NCBI GenBank assembly: GCA_018645325.1
Contig: JABGOU010000029.1
Span: 1-49,451 of the forward strand
DNA from: Desulfobacula sp.
Lineage (GTDB): Bacteria > Desulfobacterota > Desulfobacteria > Desulfobacterales > Desulfobacteraceae
Length of the DNA stretch: 49,451 nucleotides
Direction of reading: 5' to 3'
The position numbers and the translations under genes are program-made. The notes below the pieces were generated by a model, which was not told the origin of the DNA, did not search any database, and saw nothing but the letters and a program-made list of their open reading frames with translations. This document shows positions 15,380 through 25,204 of the stretch, in pieces. Position 1 is the stretch's first letter. Every line of letters begins with the position of its first letter.

Positions 15380-16558
15380 TTACCCCTTTTTTAGGATAGA
15401 ATTGTATATTTTTACGTTCTGATTAATTATCTTTTTCTTGTTAAATCGCTCGTCCACCAATGACCTGGCCTGGTGTCCCATTTTTATTCTTGTATGATCT
15501 ATTTGATACAATTGCATGATTTTGTCTGCAAATCCTTTATCATCATCAAAATTCAGACCATATCCTGTTACACCGTTTTTTACAAGCTCAGGTACGCCTC
15601 CGACCTTTGCCGCAATCACGGGCAGGCCTGCTGCCATGGCTTCCATGATTGCAACGGGAAGGCCCTCATTTTCACTGCAGTGTAAAAAAATATGGTGCTC
15701 CTGCATGAGTTCAGGGATTTTGTCATGACTTATCCGCCCTTTAAACTTAACCAGACTTTTAATGCCAAGACTTATTGCAAGATCTTCAAGATCCTTCTGC
15801 AAAGGTCCTTCTCCTGCTATGGTCAGATGAAATTTTATGCCTTTTTCTTTGAGTCGGCCTGCGGCCTTAATTATAGTATCCACCCTTTTAGGGGATTCAA
15901 GGTTGCCCGTGTACAGCAATTGAATGTTTTTTGAAGATCTTTTGTTCAGGCAGGCAGGAGATGTATAGGATTCCATATCTATTCCCACAGGCCCTGGGAT
16001 AACCATGGATTTTGACTGGGGTATACCCAGCAAAAGGGCTTTTTTCTCTAAAGGGCGGCTTACGGATATCAAATTTGAAATACGTTTAAGGGTAAACCAT
16101 GCAAACACTGCTACTATCTTGTTGGAAGCTGCTATATTAAGATCAGAGCCTGCTGCAGTTGCAACAACCGGTTTGCAGGTGAGCATACCTGTGATGGCAG
16201 CCATAAATCCGCCAGGCACAATCCAGTATGCATGCAAAAGATCTATTTTCTTTTTAATTACCAGGTGAACAGCGCTTAAAATACCCGCAGAAATGAGAGA
16301 ACCCAGCATCAGTATGGGCAATCCCTTTACCTGGCCCAGCTGCTGCCCTTTTTTCCAGCCATAGTATGCATATCTGTGGATCTTGATGCCATTGGATATT
16401 TCTTTTTTTTGAGCCCCGGGCCGAAGAGGGGTAACCACATGGACATCAAATCCTTTTTGAACAAGAGAAAATGCAAGGTCCCTGACAAAAATTCCTTTGT
16501 AATCTTCCTGGGATACGGGATAAAGGTGGGACAGAATGCAAATTCTAGTTTTTTCCAT
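15380..16558 (-). CDS. Family 4 glycosyltransferase (GT-B fold)
   Basis: A 392-residue cytoplasmic or peripheral membrane glycosyltransferase. The N-terminal half opens with ICILSHLYPVSQEDYKGIFV, as in polysaccharide GT4 enzymes. The C-terminal half has the nucleotide-sugar site: LLYTGNLESPKRVDTII, HCSENEGLPVAIMEAMAAG (with the EX7E pair) and VGGVPELV. The acceptor and sugar cannot be named; its place between wbpB and another glycosyltransferase suggests a surface polysaccharide or O-antigen repeat unit. It overlaps the upstream gene by 14 bases. Confidence 0.88.
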   Translation of the reverse strand: MEKTRICILSHLYPVSQEDYKGIFVRDLAFSLVQKGFDVHVVTPLRPGAQKKEISNGIKIHRYAYYGWKKGQQLGQVKGLPILMLGSLISAGILSAVHLVIKKKIDLLHAYWIVPGGFMAAITGMLTCKPVVATAAGSDLNIAASNKIVAVFAWFTLKRISNLISVSRPLEKKALLLGIPQSKSMVIPGPVGIDMESYTSPACLNKRSSKNIQLLYTGNLESPKRVDTIIKAAGRLKEKGIKFHLTIAGEGPLQKDLEDLAISLGIKSLVKFKGRISHDKIPELMQEHHIFLHCSENEGLPVAIMEAMAAGLPVIAAKVGGVPELVKNGVTGYGLNFDDDKGFADKIMQLYQIDHTRIKMGHQARSLVDERFNKKKIINQNVKIYNSILKKG

Positions 16559-17540
16559 GATTATTTTTCAATATATTCATCTGGCGCTGTAACCTGAACA
16601 TTTCATTTCTAAGAAATATATTCTGGGAAGCAATAAAGGCAAAACACAGAAACTGGGTGCCAACCACAAGCAATAAAATCATCAATGGGATCAGGGGACG
16701 ATCCGGAGACAGGCTTCCTGAAAACCGTTCCCAGGCAATATAAAGCCCGATAAAAAAACCTGCAAGGCTCAAAGCGCCGCCAATGGCTCCAAAAACAAAA
16801 ATCGGCTTTTCAAAAAGAGAGAACAGGATATGGGTAAGTGCTGTTCGCTTGAACTTGAATTTGGAGGATCCCTGCTTTCTGCTTTCCAGGACGGCAGGAA
16901 TTTCTTTAATGGTAAGCCCTGTGGCAAATGCTTTTGAGAGAATTTCCAGGTGGATCTCTTTTCTGTCAGATTCAAATTCAAGGGATTTCAGGGCTTTTCT
17001 TTTATAGCCGCGCAAAATGCAGGTACTGGTATAAATCTTTTTTGGAAATGCAAACTGCAGAATATTATTACCCGTTTTACTGATAAAAAGCCTTAAAGCG
17101 CTGACCCCTTTTGTTTCACCGCCCGGCATATAAGCACTTCCCAGAACAATATCATTCATCTGATCAGGGTCAGAAAGCTCTTTATAGATTTTCAAAATAT
17201 GATCCGGAGAATAACTTAAATCAAAATCCGTGGAAACAATATATCTGCCCCGGGCTTTTTTAAAACCTGTTTTAAGGGCTCTTCCTCTTCCCTTGTTTAA
17301 AGGATAGGAGGCAATTATAAGATTATCAATTTTCTTTTCAAAGGCTCGGGCAATCTCAAGGGTTTTGTCCGTGCTTCCATCATTAACAAAAATCATCTCC
17401 CATTTCCCGGGGAAATCCTTCATTGCAAGGGTTAGACGGTTGATGGTCGTTTCAATATTTTCAGCCTCATTATACATGGGTGTAACTATTGAGAGCTCAA
17501 TTTTGGAAAATGAGTCCATTTTAATCTTCTCTTTGTCCAT
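16545..17540 (-). CDS. Family 2 glycosyltransferase with C-terminal membrane segments
   Basis: A 331-residue protein. The N-terminal GT-A domain has IVTPMYNEAENIETTI, FVNDGSTDKTLEI and the metal site in VSTDFDLSYSPD; it resembles dolichol-phosphate mannosyltransferase-type polyprenyl-phosphate glycosyltransferases. Two hydrophobic helices (about 235-260 and 268-300) anchor the C terminus. I start at ATG 17540 with GGGAGAAG upstream; the codon before it is TTG. First gene of the polysaccharide cluster that continues through wbpI, divergent from the cyclase operon. Confidence 0.86.
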   Translation of the reverse strand: MDKEKIKMDSFSKIELSIVTPMYNEAENIETTINRLTLAMKDFPGKWEMIFVNDGSTDKTLEIARAFEKKIDNLIIASYPLNKGRGRALKTGFKKARGRYIVSTDFDLSYSPDHILKIYKELSDPDQMNDIVLGSAYMPGGETKGVSALRLFISKTGNNILQFAFPKKIYTSTCILRGYKRKALKSLEFESDRKEIHLEILSKAFATGLTIKEIPAVLESRKQGSSKFKFKRTALTHILFSLFEKPIFVFGAIGGALSLAGFFIGLYIAWERFSGSLSPDRPLIPLMILLLVVGTQFLCFAFIASQNIFLRNEMFRLQRQMNILKNNHGKN

Positions 17541-17742
17541 CAAATTTCTTCTCCCTTGCTAAATCTTAACTTTCAGTTAAATACTACTTAATATTTTATT
17601 GCAAAAGACATGTCAAACTTTTTTTAGATACAAGATAAAAACACTTGAAAATTATTTTTTAAAATGAGTTTGATTTTTATATTCTTTAGCTGCAATTCAT
17701 GTTATGAATTTAATACAGGTTTAATAATTTAGGTCCAATAAA

Positions 17743-19737
17743 ATGATAAAATCTATTTTTAATTCAAAAATTTTCATTTTTTTCCTGGCTCTGGGTATTT
17801 CAATATTTTTTTTCGGGTTCTGGGGAAAAATCGAAACAGGTGAAATGTTAAGCAACACCTGGCAGGACTTCTTGTATTCTACAAGAAAAGAGACTGGAAA
17901 CAAAATTGAAGATATTGTCATTGTTGTTGTGGATGAACCTTCCTTTACCCAGATCGGCCAAAAATGGCCATGGCCAAGAAGCCTGCATGCAAAACTTGTG
18001 GACAACCTTTCCCGGGCAGGAGCAAAGGCAATTATCTTTGATATGCTCTTTCCAGAACCATCCCTGAATTCAGAAGATGACCAATTGTTTGCCAAAGCCT
18101 TAAAAAATGCGGGCAACGTAGCCCTTGGTATTTTTTCAAGCCAGACCCAGAGAAAAGATTATGTCCAGTCCATTATTGTGGAGCCCATCCTGCCGATAAA
18201 AGAAGCTGCTGCAGTCACAGGGTATGTCAATCATTTCCCTGACAATGACGGTATTGTCAGGTATGGATATAAGAGACTGGATAATATTGGTTCCCTTGCA
18301 TATGCCGGTTATATAACGGCATTTCCAGAGGATGCGGGATGCAAGGCTTGTGCTGAAAATACATTTCTCATTGATTTTGAGCCGGACACATCCAAAATAC
18401 CTATTATCTCCTATTATCAGGTCCTGGATAATTATGTTTCAGACGAATCATTTAAGGACAAGATTGTGTTTGTGGGGCTGGGATCTGATATCAAAGTGGA
18501 TGCCCAGGGTGCTGTGGATGCTTTCCCAACTCCATTCTTCAGATTCAAAAAAGAAATGATGTATGGTGTGGTAGTTCATGCCAATGCTTTAATTACCATG
18601 TTAAACGGCTGCCGACTGCAAATAGTTGACACACCTATATTGTTTTTGCTGTTTTTTCCCATTTCCTTATTCCCCTTCTGGGTTAGAAAAAGGCCGATGA
18701 TATTGTCCCTGGCAGGTGGCGGCAGTGTCTTAGCTCTTGGGATAATTTCAATGACCTTGTTCAGTACCAGAGGAATGATAATTGATATCATGCCGGCAGT
18801 ATTTGCGATTTCATCCAATACATTGTTTCTTGGCCTTAATGAATTCAGGAGAAGCCATAAAGAACGAAAATATATAAAGCAGGCTTTTTCAAACTATGTT
18901 TCCTCGGATATTGTAAAAGCAATCATAGACAATCCATCCGCCCTTGCCCTTGGAGGTGAAAAAAAAGAAGCAACTATAATGTTTGCGGACATCAACGGGT
19001 TTACCACTGTTTCAGAAGCCCTTGACCCTGAACAGCTTGTTTCGGTTTTAAACAATTATTTTAATGGGATTACAAATGTAGTTCTGGAAAACAAGGGAAC
19101 CCTGGACAAATATATCGGAGATGCTGTAATGGCTTTTTTCGGTGCACCGATTCATTTTGACGATCATGCCCAAAAAGCGTGTGCCGCTGCATTGACTTTG
19201 AACTCAAGGCTGAATAATCCTGAAAATGCATCTAACTCCAACTTAGTTTTCAAAGGTATCACATTAGGTGTCAACAGCGGTGATGTGGTTGTTGGTAATA
19301 TAGGCTCGGAAGAACGGTTTGATTACACTGTCATAGGCGATGCCGTCAATCTTGCATCCCGTGTTGAAGCATTGAATAAAGTTTATAAGACCAACATTAT
19401 CATCGGAGAAAATACAAAAAAACAATTGGATACGGATTCATTTTTAACCCGGGAGCTGGATTTTGTAAAAGTAAAAGGCAAACTTCAGGCCATTTCCATT
19501 TACGAATTACTGGACAATACCCAAGAAAACAAAGAAAAAATCGTAAACCCATTTTCCAGGGGCATGGAAGCCTATCGAAATATGAACTGGAAGCTTGCCC
19601 AAAAAATTTTTAATTCCATTATAATAAACGGCCGATTGGATGGTCCATCCAGTGTATACCAGGACAGGTGCAGATTCTTTGCCGAGAATCCACCTTCAAA
19701 AGATTGGGATATGATCTGGGAGATGAAAACAAAATAA
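17743..19737 (+). CDS. CHASE2-domain class III adenylate cyclase
   Basis: A 664-residue inner-membrane sensor enzyme. An N-terminal helix (10-27) leads to a periplasmic CHASE2 domain (about 35-290, with WPWPRSLHAKLVDNL and IIFDMLFPEPS). Three closely spaced transmembrane helices (about 297-360) follow, then the cyclase domain (405-590). Catalytic residues are visible: metal Asp416 (FADINGFT) and Asp460, base-selecting Lys456 (DKYIGDAV) and Thr529, and the Asn536/Arg540 pair in DAVNLASR; these fit ATP as substrate. A short helical tail follows. It heads a plus-strand operon with the FecR-TPR-barrel gene 10 bases downstream, a coupling of CHASE2 cyclase and FecR-domain genes also seen in other bacteria. 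Confidence 0.92.
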   Translation: MIKSIFNSKIFIFFLALGISIFFFGFWGKIETGEMLSNTWQDFLYSTRKETGNKIEDIVIVVVDEPSFTQIGQKWPWPRSLHAKLVDNLSRAGAKAIIFDMLFPEPSLNSEDDQLFAKALKNAGNVALGIFSSQTQRKDYVQSIIVEPILPIKEAAAVTGYVNHFPDNDGIVRYGYKRLDNIGSLAYAGYITAFPEDAGCKACAENTFLIDFEPDTSKIPIISYYQVLDNYVSDESFKDKIVFVGLGSDIKVDAQGAVDAFPTPFFRFKKEMMYGVVVHANALITMLNGCRLQIVDTPILFLLFFPISLFPFWVRKRPMILSLAGGGSVLALGIISMTLFSTRGMIIDIMPAVFAISSNTLFLGLNEFRRSHKERKYIKQAFSNYVSSDIVKAIIDNPSALALGGEKKEATIMFADINGFTTVSEALDPEQLVSVLNNYFNGITNVVLENKGTLDKYIGDAVMAFFGAPIHFDDHAQKACAAALTLNSRLNNPENASNSNLVFKGITLGVNSGDVVVGNIGSEERFDYTVIGDAVNLASRVEALNKVYKTNIIIGENTKKQLDTDSFLTRELDFVKVKGKLQAISIYELLDNTQENKEKIVNPFSRGMEAYRNMNWKLAQKIFNSIIINGRLDGPSSVYQDRCRFFAENPPSKDWDMIWEMKTK

Positions 19738-19747
19738 GGGAATATTC

Positions 19748-22700
19748 ATGAAAAAATATGGTTTAAAATTGATTGTTTTTTGCAGTACCCTTTTGTTTTT
19801 GACAAGTGTATCCTTTGCTGAAGAAGCTGCCGTTCTCATTTCATCAAAAGGATCTGTCCTTATATCGGAAAATGGGAAGGATGACTGGGTAAAAGCAGGT
19901 TCCGGTATCTCAATCCAGGAAGGCTGGTATATAAAGGTGGGAAAAAACAGCGAAGCCGCCCTGATGCTGAAAGACCGTTCACAGATAAGGCTTAAGGACA
20001 ATTCAATCATATGTTTAAAAAAATCTGGTTCCGCACCTGGAGAAAAAAAACAGAAAAAAGGCCTGTTAAGTTTATTCAAGGGTGGATTCTGGATGAGGAA
20101 CAAAAGAAAGGTCATCAAACCTGATATCAATACTGCATCCATTAATATGAGTATACGGGGAACAGAACTTAAAGTAATTGTCACCCCGGAGGGTGAAACA
20201 AGGGTAACTGCGCTGGAAGGTGAAATACTCTGTGAAAATAAATTCAGTTCAACCGTCATTACCCGGGGGATAGAAGCCGTTGCAAGGGAAGGCGAGGCCA
20301 TTGAAACCCATAAGCTTATCAATCCGGACAACAGCGTTCAATGGCTGTTGGTCACTTTAAATATTGCAGGTCCAAAGGATAAATTTCCAGCCACATCAAA
20401 GCAGATGCAATCAGTTGCACTAAGCAAAAATTCCATGGACCTGCTGGTAGTAAACCAGATGGAAAAAGCCTATGAAAAGGCTCTTGACGCCATTAATATC
20501 TCGCCTGATACTGCAAGTGCAAATATTGCAATGGCAACCATCCTACAGGTCCAGGGAAAACTTGAAGGTGCCCTCATCTTTGCAAAAAAAGGCCTGCAAA
20601 CAGACCCTGAGTCAGAACCGGCACTGCTTAGAAACATTGAACTTCTGCTGGGTTTGAACCAGACTCAGGATGCTGAAAATTTATTAGATTCATTCAAAGG
20701 AGAAAAGACCGCTGTTTCTTATATGCTTAAAGGCTATATTCTTCTTTTAAAGCATGAATTACTTTTGGCAGAGGAGGCATTTAATACTGCCATATCCATG
20801 GAAAAAGAAATTTCGCGCGCATGGGTCGGGCTTGGGCTTGCTCTTTATTCCCAGGGGAAAATAGACCAGGGACTGGATAAGCTTGAAATTGCATCTCTTT
20901 TAAATCCCCTTTCGGCATTTCCCCACAATAATCTGGGCAAAGCCCTTTACGAGGCAAAAGAGTATGAACAGGCAGAAAACGAATTTATCAGGGCAAGTCT
21001 GTTAGACCCAAATGATCCCACACCTTATCTGTATCTTTCCATCATGGCCCAGGATAATTTTGAACCTGCGAAAAGTATAAAACAGCTGAAAAAAGCCCTT
21101 GCCATGAATGATAACCGCTTTGTTTCCAGATCAAGGTTTTTACTGGATATGGACAGAAGCGTAAAAAATATCAATCTGGCTGCTGGAATGTCTGCTCTTG
21201 GCCTCAATGAATGGGGGCGGCACATAGGCAATAAAGCTGTGTGGGAGGATAATGCAAACAGCTCTGCATATATGTTCAGGGCAAGTGAGGCGCTTTCACT
21301 TCAAAGGATAGATGTTGCAACCTTAAGTGATCTGAAAAGGGCTGAATTGTTAAAACCTGTAAACTCCAACACTTTTCCAAGCTTTACCGACTATTACAGC
21401 CTTTTGGAACTTCCGGAACACAATCAGACACTGGAAGTTTACGGGGGCACTGACGAGACCTTTGGGTCCACCCTTACTTTGCAGGGCGGCAAAAAACAAC
21501 AATCCTATCTTGCCTCGGCACATTTTGATGTCACAGACGGCCCATTTACCCAGACAGGATCATCATCCGGATACCTGGATCTAAAATATAAAATAGAACC
21601 TTTATTCAATCATCAATTCAGTCTGGGTATTCTTGGCGGGAAAGGGAACCATGAAGATCTGAGACCTCTCCAGAACGGATTTGCAGAGGCTAATAACGAT
21701 GACACTGATTATGATTTTTTTAATTTCAGTACAGGTTACCACTGGACTGTCTCTTCTCAGCAGGATCTTCTTGTTTCCATTCAATATCAGGACAGGGACA
21801 GTGGTATTCTAAGAAACAGATTATTTACTCCCTCCTGGGGCAGCCAGTTTAACTGGCAGAACTCTTTTTTTCAGGATGACAAAAGATACAGGGCCGAAGT
21901 AATTGATTTAATAAAATTCAAAAACCATAAATTAACCCTTGGCGGTATCCTGGGCGTTCGGGACAGAAATATTGAGGATTTCCAGATCTTCCAGTCTCTT
22001 TTCCCCACAAATACAGTTCTGTCACAAAATGTTCACCAGGATCCTGAAGAGACTGAAATAAAAGTCTTTGCAAAGGATCTGTGGGCCATATCAGACAATA
22101 TGATACTGGATCTTGGTTTTGAGTGGTGCAGGTTTGACGCAGATGGAAAAAATGATATTTCACGATGGCTCCCTCAGGTCGGTGCAGTCTGGGGTCTCAA
22201 GGGCAACAACCTTGTCCGGGCCGCATATTTCAGGGAAATCCAGCCTGATTATTTAAGCAGTACACTTCAGCCAGTGGAAGTGGCAGGTTTTTCATCTATA
22301 ACAGGTGTACCATCAGGCACATTGACTGAATTTTATGGAATTGCATTTGAACGGCAGTGGGCAACCCGATATTTTACCAGCCTTGACATTCAAATGAAAA
22401 AAAAGGATTATAATTCAAACTATTTACCCCATCCCAACTTATCAGGCAGCTGGTTAAAAGAAGAAAGCAAATCCCTGGGGTTTGCCCTGGAATATCTTTT
22501 TTCCGATCAATATGCTGTTTCCTTTACCCAGAGGTTTAAAAAAATAGAGCCTGAAATAACAGGATTTGACAGGCGTGATTCTGAAACCGGTGTCAGGTTC
22601 ACCTGTGTATATCCGTTTGGCTTAACTATCCAGACTGCCTGGTGGTTTGTTGACCAAAAGTTTGATACCACAGCTTCCGGAATCAATGGAGACAATTTCA

Positions 22701-22876
22701 TAATTGGAAGCATTTCAGCAAGACAAAGTATTTATAACAAGAAGATGGAATTATTTTTTAATATAGATAATATTCTGGACAAAAAATTTAATTATGTTCC
22801 TGAAGAACCCACGGAAGCTCTCCAGCTTCCCTGGCAGGGTATCTTTTTCATGGCCGGGTTCAGAATAAAATTTTAA
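19748..22876 (+). CDS. FecR-TPR-outer-membrane beta-barrel fusion protein
   Basis: A 1042-residue exported protein. It has a signal peptide (1-24) and a FecR domain (about 28-190, with the core ASINMSIRGTELKVIV and VTALEGEI). TPR-like helical repeats (about 230-480) carry motifs such as SRAWVGLGLALYSQGK and AFPHNNLGKALYEAK. The C-terminal half (about 545-1042) is rich in alternating strands and ends IDNILDKKFNY then AGFRIKF, the ending of a TonB-receptor-like barrel. No plug domain or TonB box is visible, so it may be a pore or an anchoring barrel rather than a transporter. AAGGGAA precedes the ATG. FecR in the periplasm could sense the barrel state and inform the CHASE2 cyclase; that link is inference. 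Confidence 0.8.
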   Translation: MKKYGLKLIVFCSTLLFLTSVSFAEEAAVLISSKGSVLISENGKDDWVKAGSGISIQEGWYIKVGKNSEAALMLKDRSQIRLKDNSIICLKKSGSAPGEKKQKKGLLSLFKGGFWMRNKRKVIKPDINTASINMSIRGTELKVIVTPEGETRVTALEGEILCENKFSSTVITRGIEAVAREGEAIETHKLINPDNSVQWLLVTLNIAGPKDKFPATSKQMQSVALSKNSMDLLVVNQMEKAYEKALDAINISPDTASANIAMATILQVQGKLEGALIFAKKGLQTDPESEPALLRNIELLLGLNQTQDAENLLDSFKGEKTAVSYMLKGYILLLKHELLLAEEAFNTAISMEKEISRAWVGLGLALYSQGKIDQGLDKLEIASLLNPLSAFPHNNLGKALYEAKEYEQAENEFIRASLLDPNDPTPYLYLSIMAQDNFEPAKSIKQLKKALAMNDNRFVSRSRFLLDMDRSVKNINLAAGMSALGLNEWGRHIGNKAVWEDNANSSAYMFRASEALSLQRIDVATLSDLKRAELLKPVNSNTFPSFTDYYSLLELPEHNQTLEVYGGTDETFGSTLTLQGGKKQQSYLASAHFDVTDGPFTQTGSSSGYLDLKYKIEPLFNHQFSLGILGGKGNHEDLRPLQNGFAEANNDDTDYDFFNFSTGYHWTVSSQQDLLVSIQYQDRDSGILRNRLFTPSWGSQFNWQNSFFQDDKRYRAEVIDLIKFKNHKLTLGGILGVRDRNIEDFQIFQSLFPTNTVLSQNVHQDPEETEIKVFAKDLWAISDNMILDLGFEWCRFDADGKNDISRWLPQVGAVWGLKGNNLVRAAYFREIQPDYLSSTLQPVEVAGFSSITGVPSGTLTEFYGIAFERQWATRYFTSLDIQMKKKDYNSNYLPHPNLSGSWLKEESKSLGFALEYLFSDQYAVSFTQRFKKIEPEITGFDRRDSETGVRFTCVYPFGLTIQTAWWFVDQKFDTTASGINGDNFIIGSISARQSIYNKKMELFFNIDNILDKKFNYVPEEPTEALQLPWQGIFFMAGFRIKF

Positions 22877-22894
22877 ACTTAAGGAGATAAAAAA

Positions 22895-24943
22895 ATGAAA
22901 AAAGCCATTTTATCCTTGATGATCATTTTTGTGTTTTTTCTGCTGACAGGCGGGCCTGATTTTGCATTTGCAAATCCTGATGAAAATGACACGCAAGCTA
23001 CCCTTGCAGATGTAACCTGGTATTTTGATTCAGATGGCGATGGGGATGGTGATCCCAACAATTCAACTACTAATCTTACGGGTAATATTTTTCAATGGCA
23101 GCTGAATTCCGATGATTGCGATGATACTGATGCAAGTATCTTTCCTGGAGCCACAGAAATTGCCGGAGACGGTATAGACCAGGATTGTGATAATATTGAC
23201 ACCCCTTCTATATTTGCAGGTGACTTAAAATCAGATCTTACCCGTGGGGTAGCCCCTGCCACCATTAAATTTACCGCCTTTATCGCACAAGGCACACCTC
23301 CATTTACCTATGACTATGAATTTGGCGATGGTGACACAAAGCCTAATGGCAGTAAAAATGAATCCCACACATATCTTGCAAAAGGAACTTACACAGCCAT
23401 AGTTAGCGTCACTGACACCACTGGTGCGATCTTTAAACTTTCTACAACAATATTTGTAACGGACAGCACAGACCTTGATACAAATCAGGATAATCTTGAG
23501 ATGGATGTAGATCAGATGACTAAGGCCACAAAGGCCGATGATGTACACGGGATTCTTTTAGATGCTCAAAATCTTATAGGAAAAACTCTTGATTCTGTCA
23601 GGAGTGCTGATGCGGCCCTGCGACAAAAACATGAAGGGGAAATACAAACCAAGGCAGGGAATCTTATCGCCAATACAAGGACAAAGCTTGATGATTTAAT
23701 TAAGGATAACCCGCCAACTGCTGAAGATTTAAAAAATATCAGAGCAGGCCTTAAAGGTGTGATGTCAAATATGGTCAAAAATGGTGTGCCCGTTCTGGAA
23801 ACCACCCATGATGAGCTGGAATTAATTTCCGATGCGCTCTATAAGGCAACACTGGATGTTGTTTTGGCAAATCAAAACCTTACCCCTGCACAGATTGATG
23901 AAATAAAAACAGATAAAACAAAATCCCAGGCGTTTTTTCAGTCAAATCCCCATCTTCTGGATGATGTAATTGATGTTTCCGGGATACAAGTGGATCCCAA
24001 ACCTGATCTTGATACTGTTAAAGTAGAAAGCATTGCATCAAACCACGGGCTGACGGAGAAACAGACAGCTGAACTTTATAATGCGGTTGAAAGAACCCTT
24101 GATGTCACCCAGAAGATTTTAGCTTTAAGTACGGCAGCTCTTGAAAAAACCATTGCTGAAATTGCCGAAGAGCTCTTTAATAATTATTCAACGGGTATAA
24201 CCGTTGCAACAGTAACAATTGACCCGGCTACCCAAAATATGCTGATCACATTTTCCGATGGGACATCTATTTCATTCAGCATCAAAAGTATATCCATTGT
24301 TGAGGACTATATGCCCAAGGGCCTTTTTGAGATCCCCAATGGAAACAGGCTTGGTATAACAGATTCTTATGCCATTATTTTTGTACCCTACCCTGTTTTT
24401 GCCCTTGATCTTATTGCCGAAGCTCTCAAATTAGGTGTTGATCCTGTCCTGACACAGGATGGGGCCCTGCAGATCGGCACGTCTTCACAGAGCAGTTTAT
24501 CCATGAAAATCGGATGGAGTTATGATAAAACCAATACATTTACAAGTCTTACAACCAGTTTCAGTGTTGTGGGTGGGGCAGATCCTTCAGCAGAAGCATA
24601 TTCCTTTCTGGTTACATATGACACAGGATTAAGCCAGCTGCTGCCGCCTGCTGCCATGGCCATAGACTCTCTGTCCCAGATGCTGGATACCCTTGTTCCC
24701 GGTGGCTATACCATTGATACTGATACAGGTGTCATCACCGTTGGAACATTGAAACTTAAACCTGATTATACGTTTTTTTCTTTGACCAGCATTGATTATA
24801 CGGCCATCACAGCGGCAGGAGGATCTGTAATCAACAGCCTGGCCTTTGAATTTGGCGATTTTAACGGCAATGGATTAAGCGATCTCAAATTTTACAGTGA
24901 TAGTCCCATGGGATATCAAATTCTCTGGGCTGTCTCAAATTAA
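22895..24943 (+). CDS. Secreted protein with MopE-type metal-binding motif and PKD domain
   Basis: A 682-residue secreted protein. A signal peptide (1-27) is followed by a MopE-like putative metal-binding segment (WYFDSDGDGDGDP, then DDCDDTDASIFPGATEI and DGIDQDCDN) and a PKD domain (about 105-200, with YEFGDGDTKPNGS). A long alpha-helical region (about 205-400) follows, then a C-terminal region of about 250 residues that ends GDFNGNGLSDLKFYSD. The last region resembles the C terminus of the adhesin at 8380-12480. AAGGAGA lies 6-7 bases before the ATG; it is third in the cyclase operon (18-base gap). Probably a surface or extracellular protein and a candidate partner of the barrel or substrate of type II secretion. 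Confidence 0.78.
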   Translation: MKKAILSLMIIFVFFLLTGGPDFAFANPDENDTQATLADVTWYFDSDGDGDGDPNNSTTNLTGNIFQWQLNSDDCDDTDASIFPGATEIAGDGIDQDCDNIDTPSIFAGDLKSDLTRGVAPATIKFTAFIAQGTPPFTYDYEFGDGDTKPNGSKNESHTYLAKGTYTAIVSVTDTTGAIFKLSTTIFVTDSTDLDTNQDNLEMDVDQMTKATKADDVHGILLDAQNLIGKTLDSVRSADAALRQKHEGEIQTKAGNLIANTRTKLDDLIKDNPPTAEDLKNIRAGLKGVMSNMVKNGVPVLETTHDELELISDALYKATLDVVLANQNLTPAQIDEIKTDKTKSQAFFQSNPHLLDDVIDVSGIQVDPKPDLDTVKVESIASNHGLTEKQTAELYNAVERTLDVTQKILALSTAALEKTIAEIAEELFNNYSTGITVATVTIDPATQNMLITFSDGTSISFSIKSISIVEDYMPKGLFEIPNGNRLGITDSYAIIFVPYPVFALDLIAEALKLGVDPVLTQDGALQIGTSSQSSLSMKIGWSYDKTNTFTSLTTSFSVVGGADPSAEAYSFLVTYDTGLSQLLPPAAMAIDSLSQMLDTLVPGGYTIDTDTGVITVGTLKLKPDYTFFSLTSIDYTAITAAGGSVINSLAFEFGDFNGNGLSDLKFYSDSPMGYQILWAVSN

Positions 24944-24947
24944 TTGG

Positions 24948-25081
24948 TAATTATTCAGCTCTTACGTTTGAAACCGCCCTGTCTGATGGATATTTTTGCT
25001 CGATGCTAAACGCTTAACCTCCTGCAAATATCCATCAGGCAGGGCTTTGAGGATAACTTTTTTTAACGGGCTGAACAATTA
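24948..25081. repeat. Palindromic repeat family 1, copy B
   Basis: Ends TAATTATTCAGC and GGGCTGAACAATTA, inner arms GCCCTGTCTGATGGATAT and CAAATATCCATCAGGCAGGG. It begins four bases after the stop of the PKD gene and may act as its 3' hairpin. Full-length copy. Confidence 0.85.
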
Positions 25082-25103
25082 CATTAATTGTTAAAAGCCT
25101 GGA

Positions 25104-25143
25104 AGGCCTGCCCGAATACTTTAAGTAGAACTCGGGCGGGCCT
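25104..25143. terminator. GC-rich hairpin between converging genes
   Basis: AGGCCTGCCCGA (25104-25115) pairs with TCGGGCGGGCCT (25132-25143) with one mismatch. It lies between the convergent PKD and CAP genes; there is no T tract, so its role as terminator is tentative. Confidence 0.4.
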
Positions 25144-25204
25144 GAAACCAGAATAATCGCATGCAGGTACAGGTAGTGGTACTGGTAGCAGTTTTTTATG
25201 ATCA

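Noticed and set aside
24948-25081. A structured RNA or riboswitch after the PKD gene
   Set aside because: The same palindrome occurs at three other places in different contexts, so it is a repeat.
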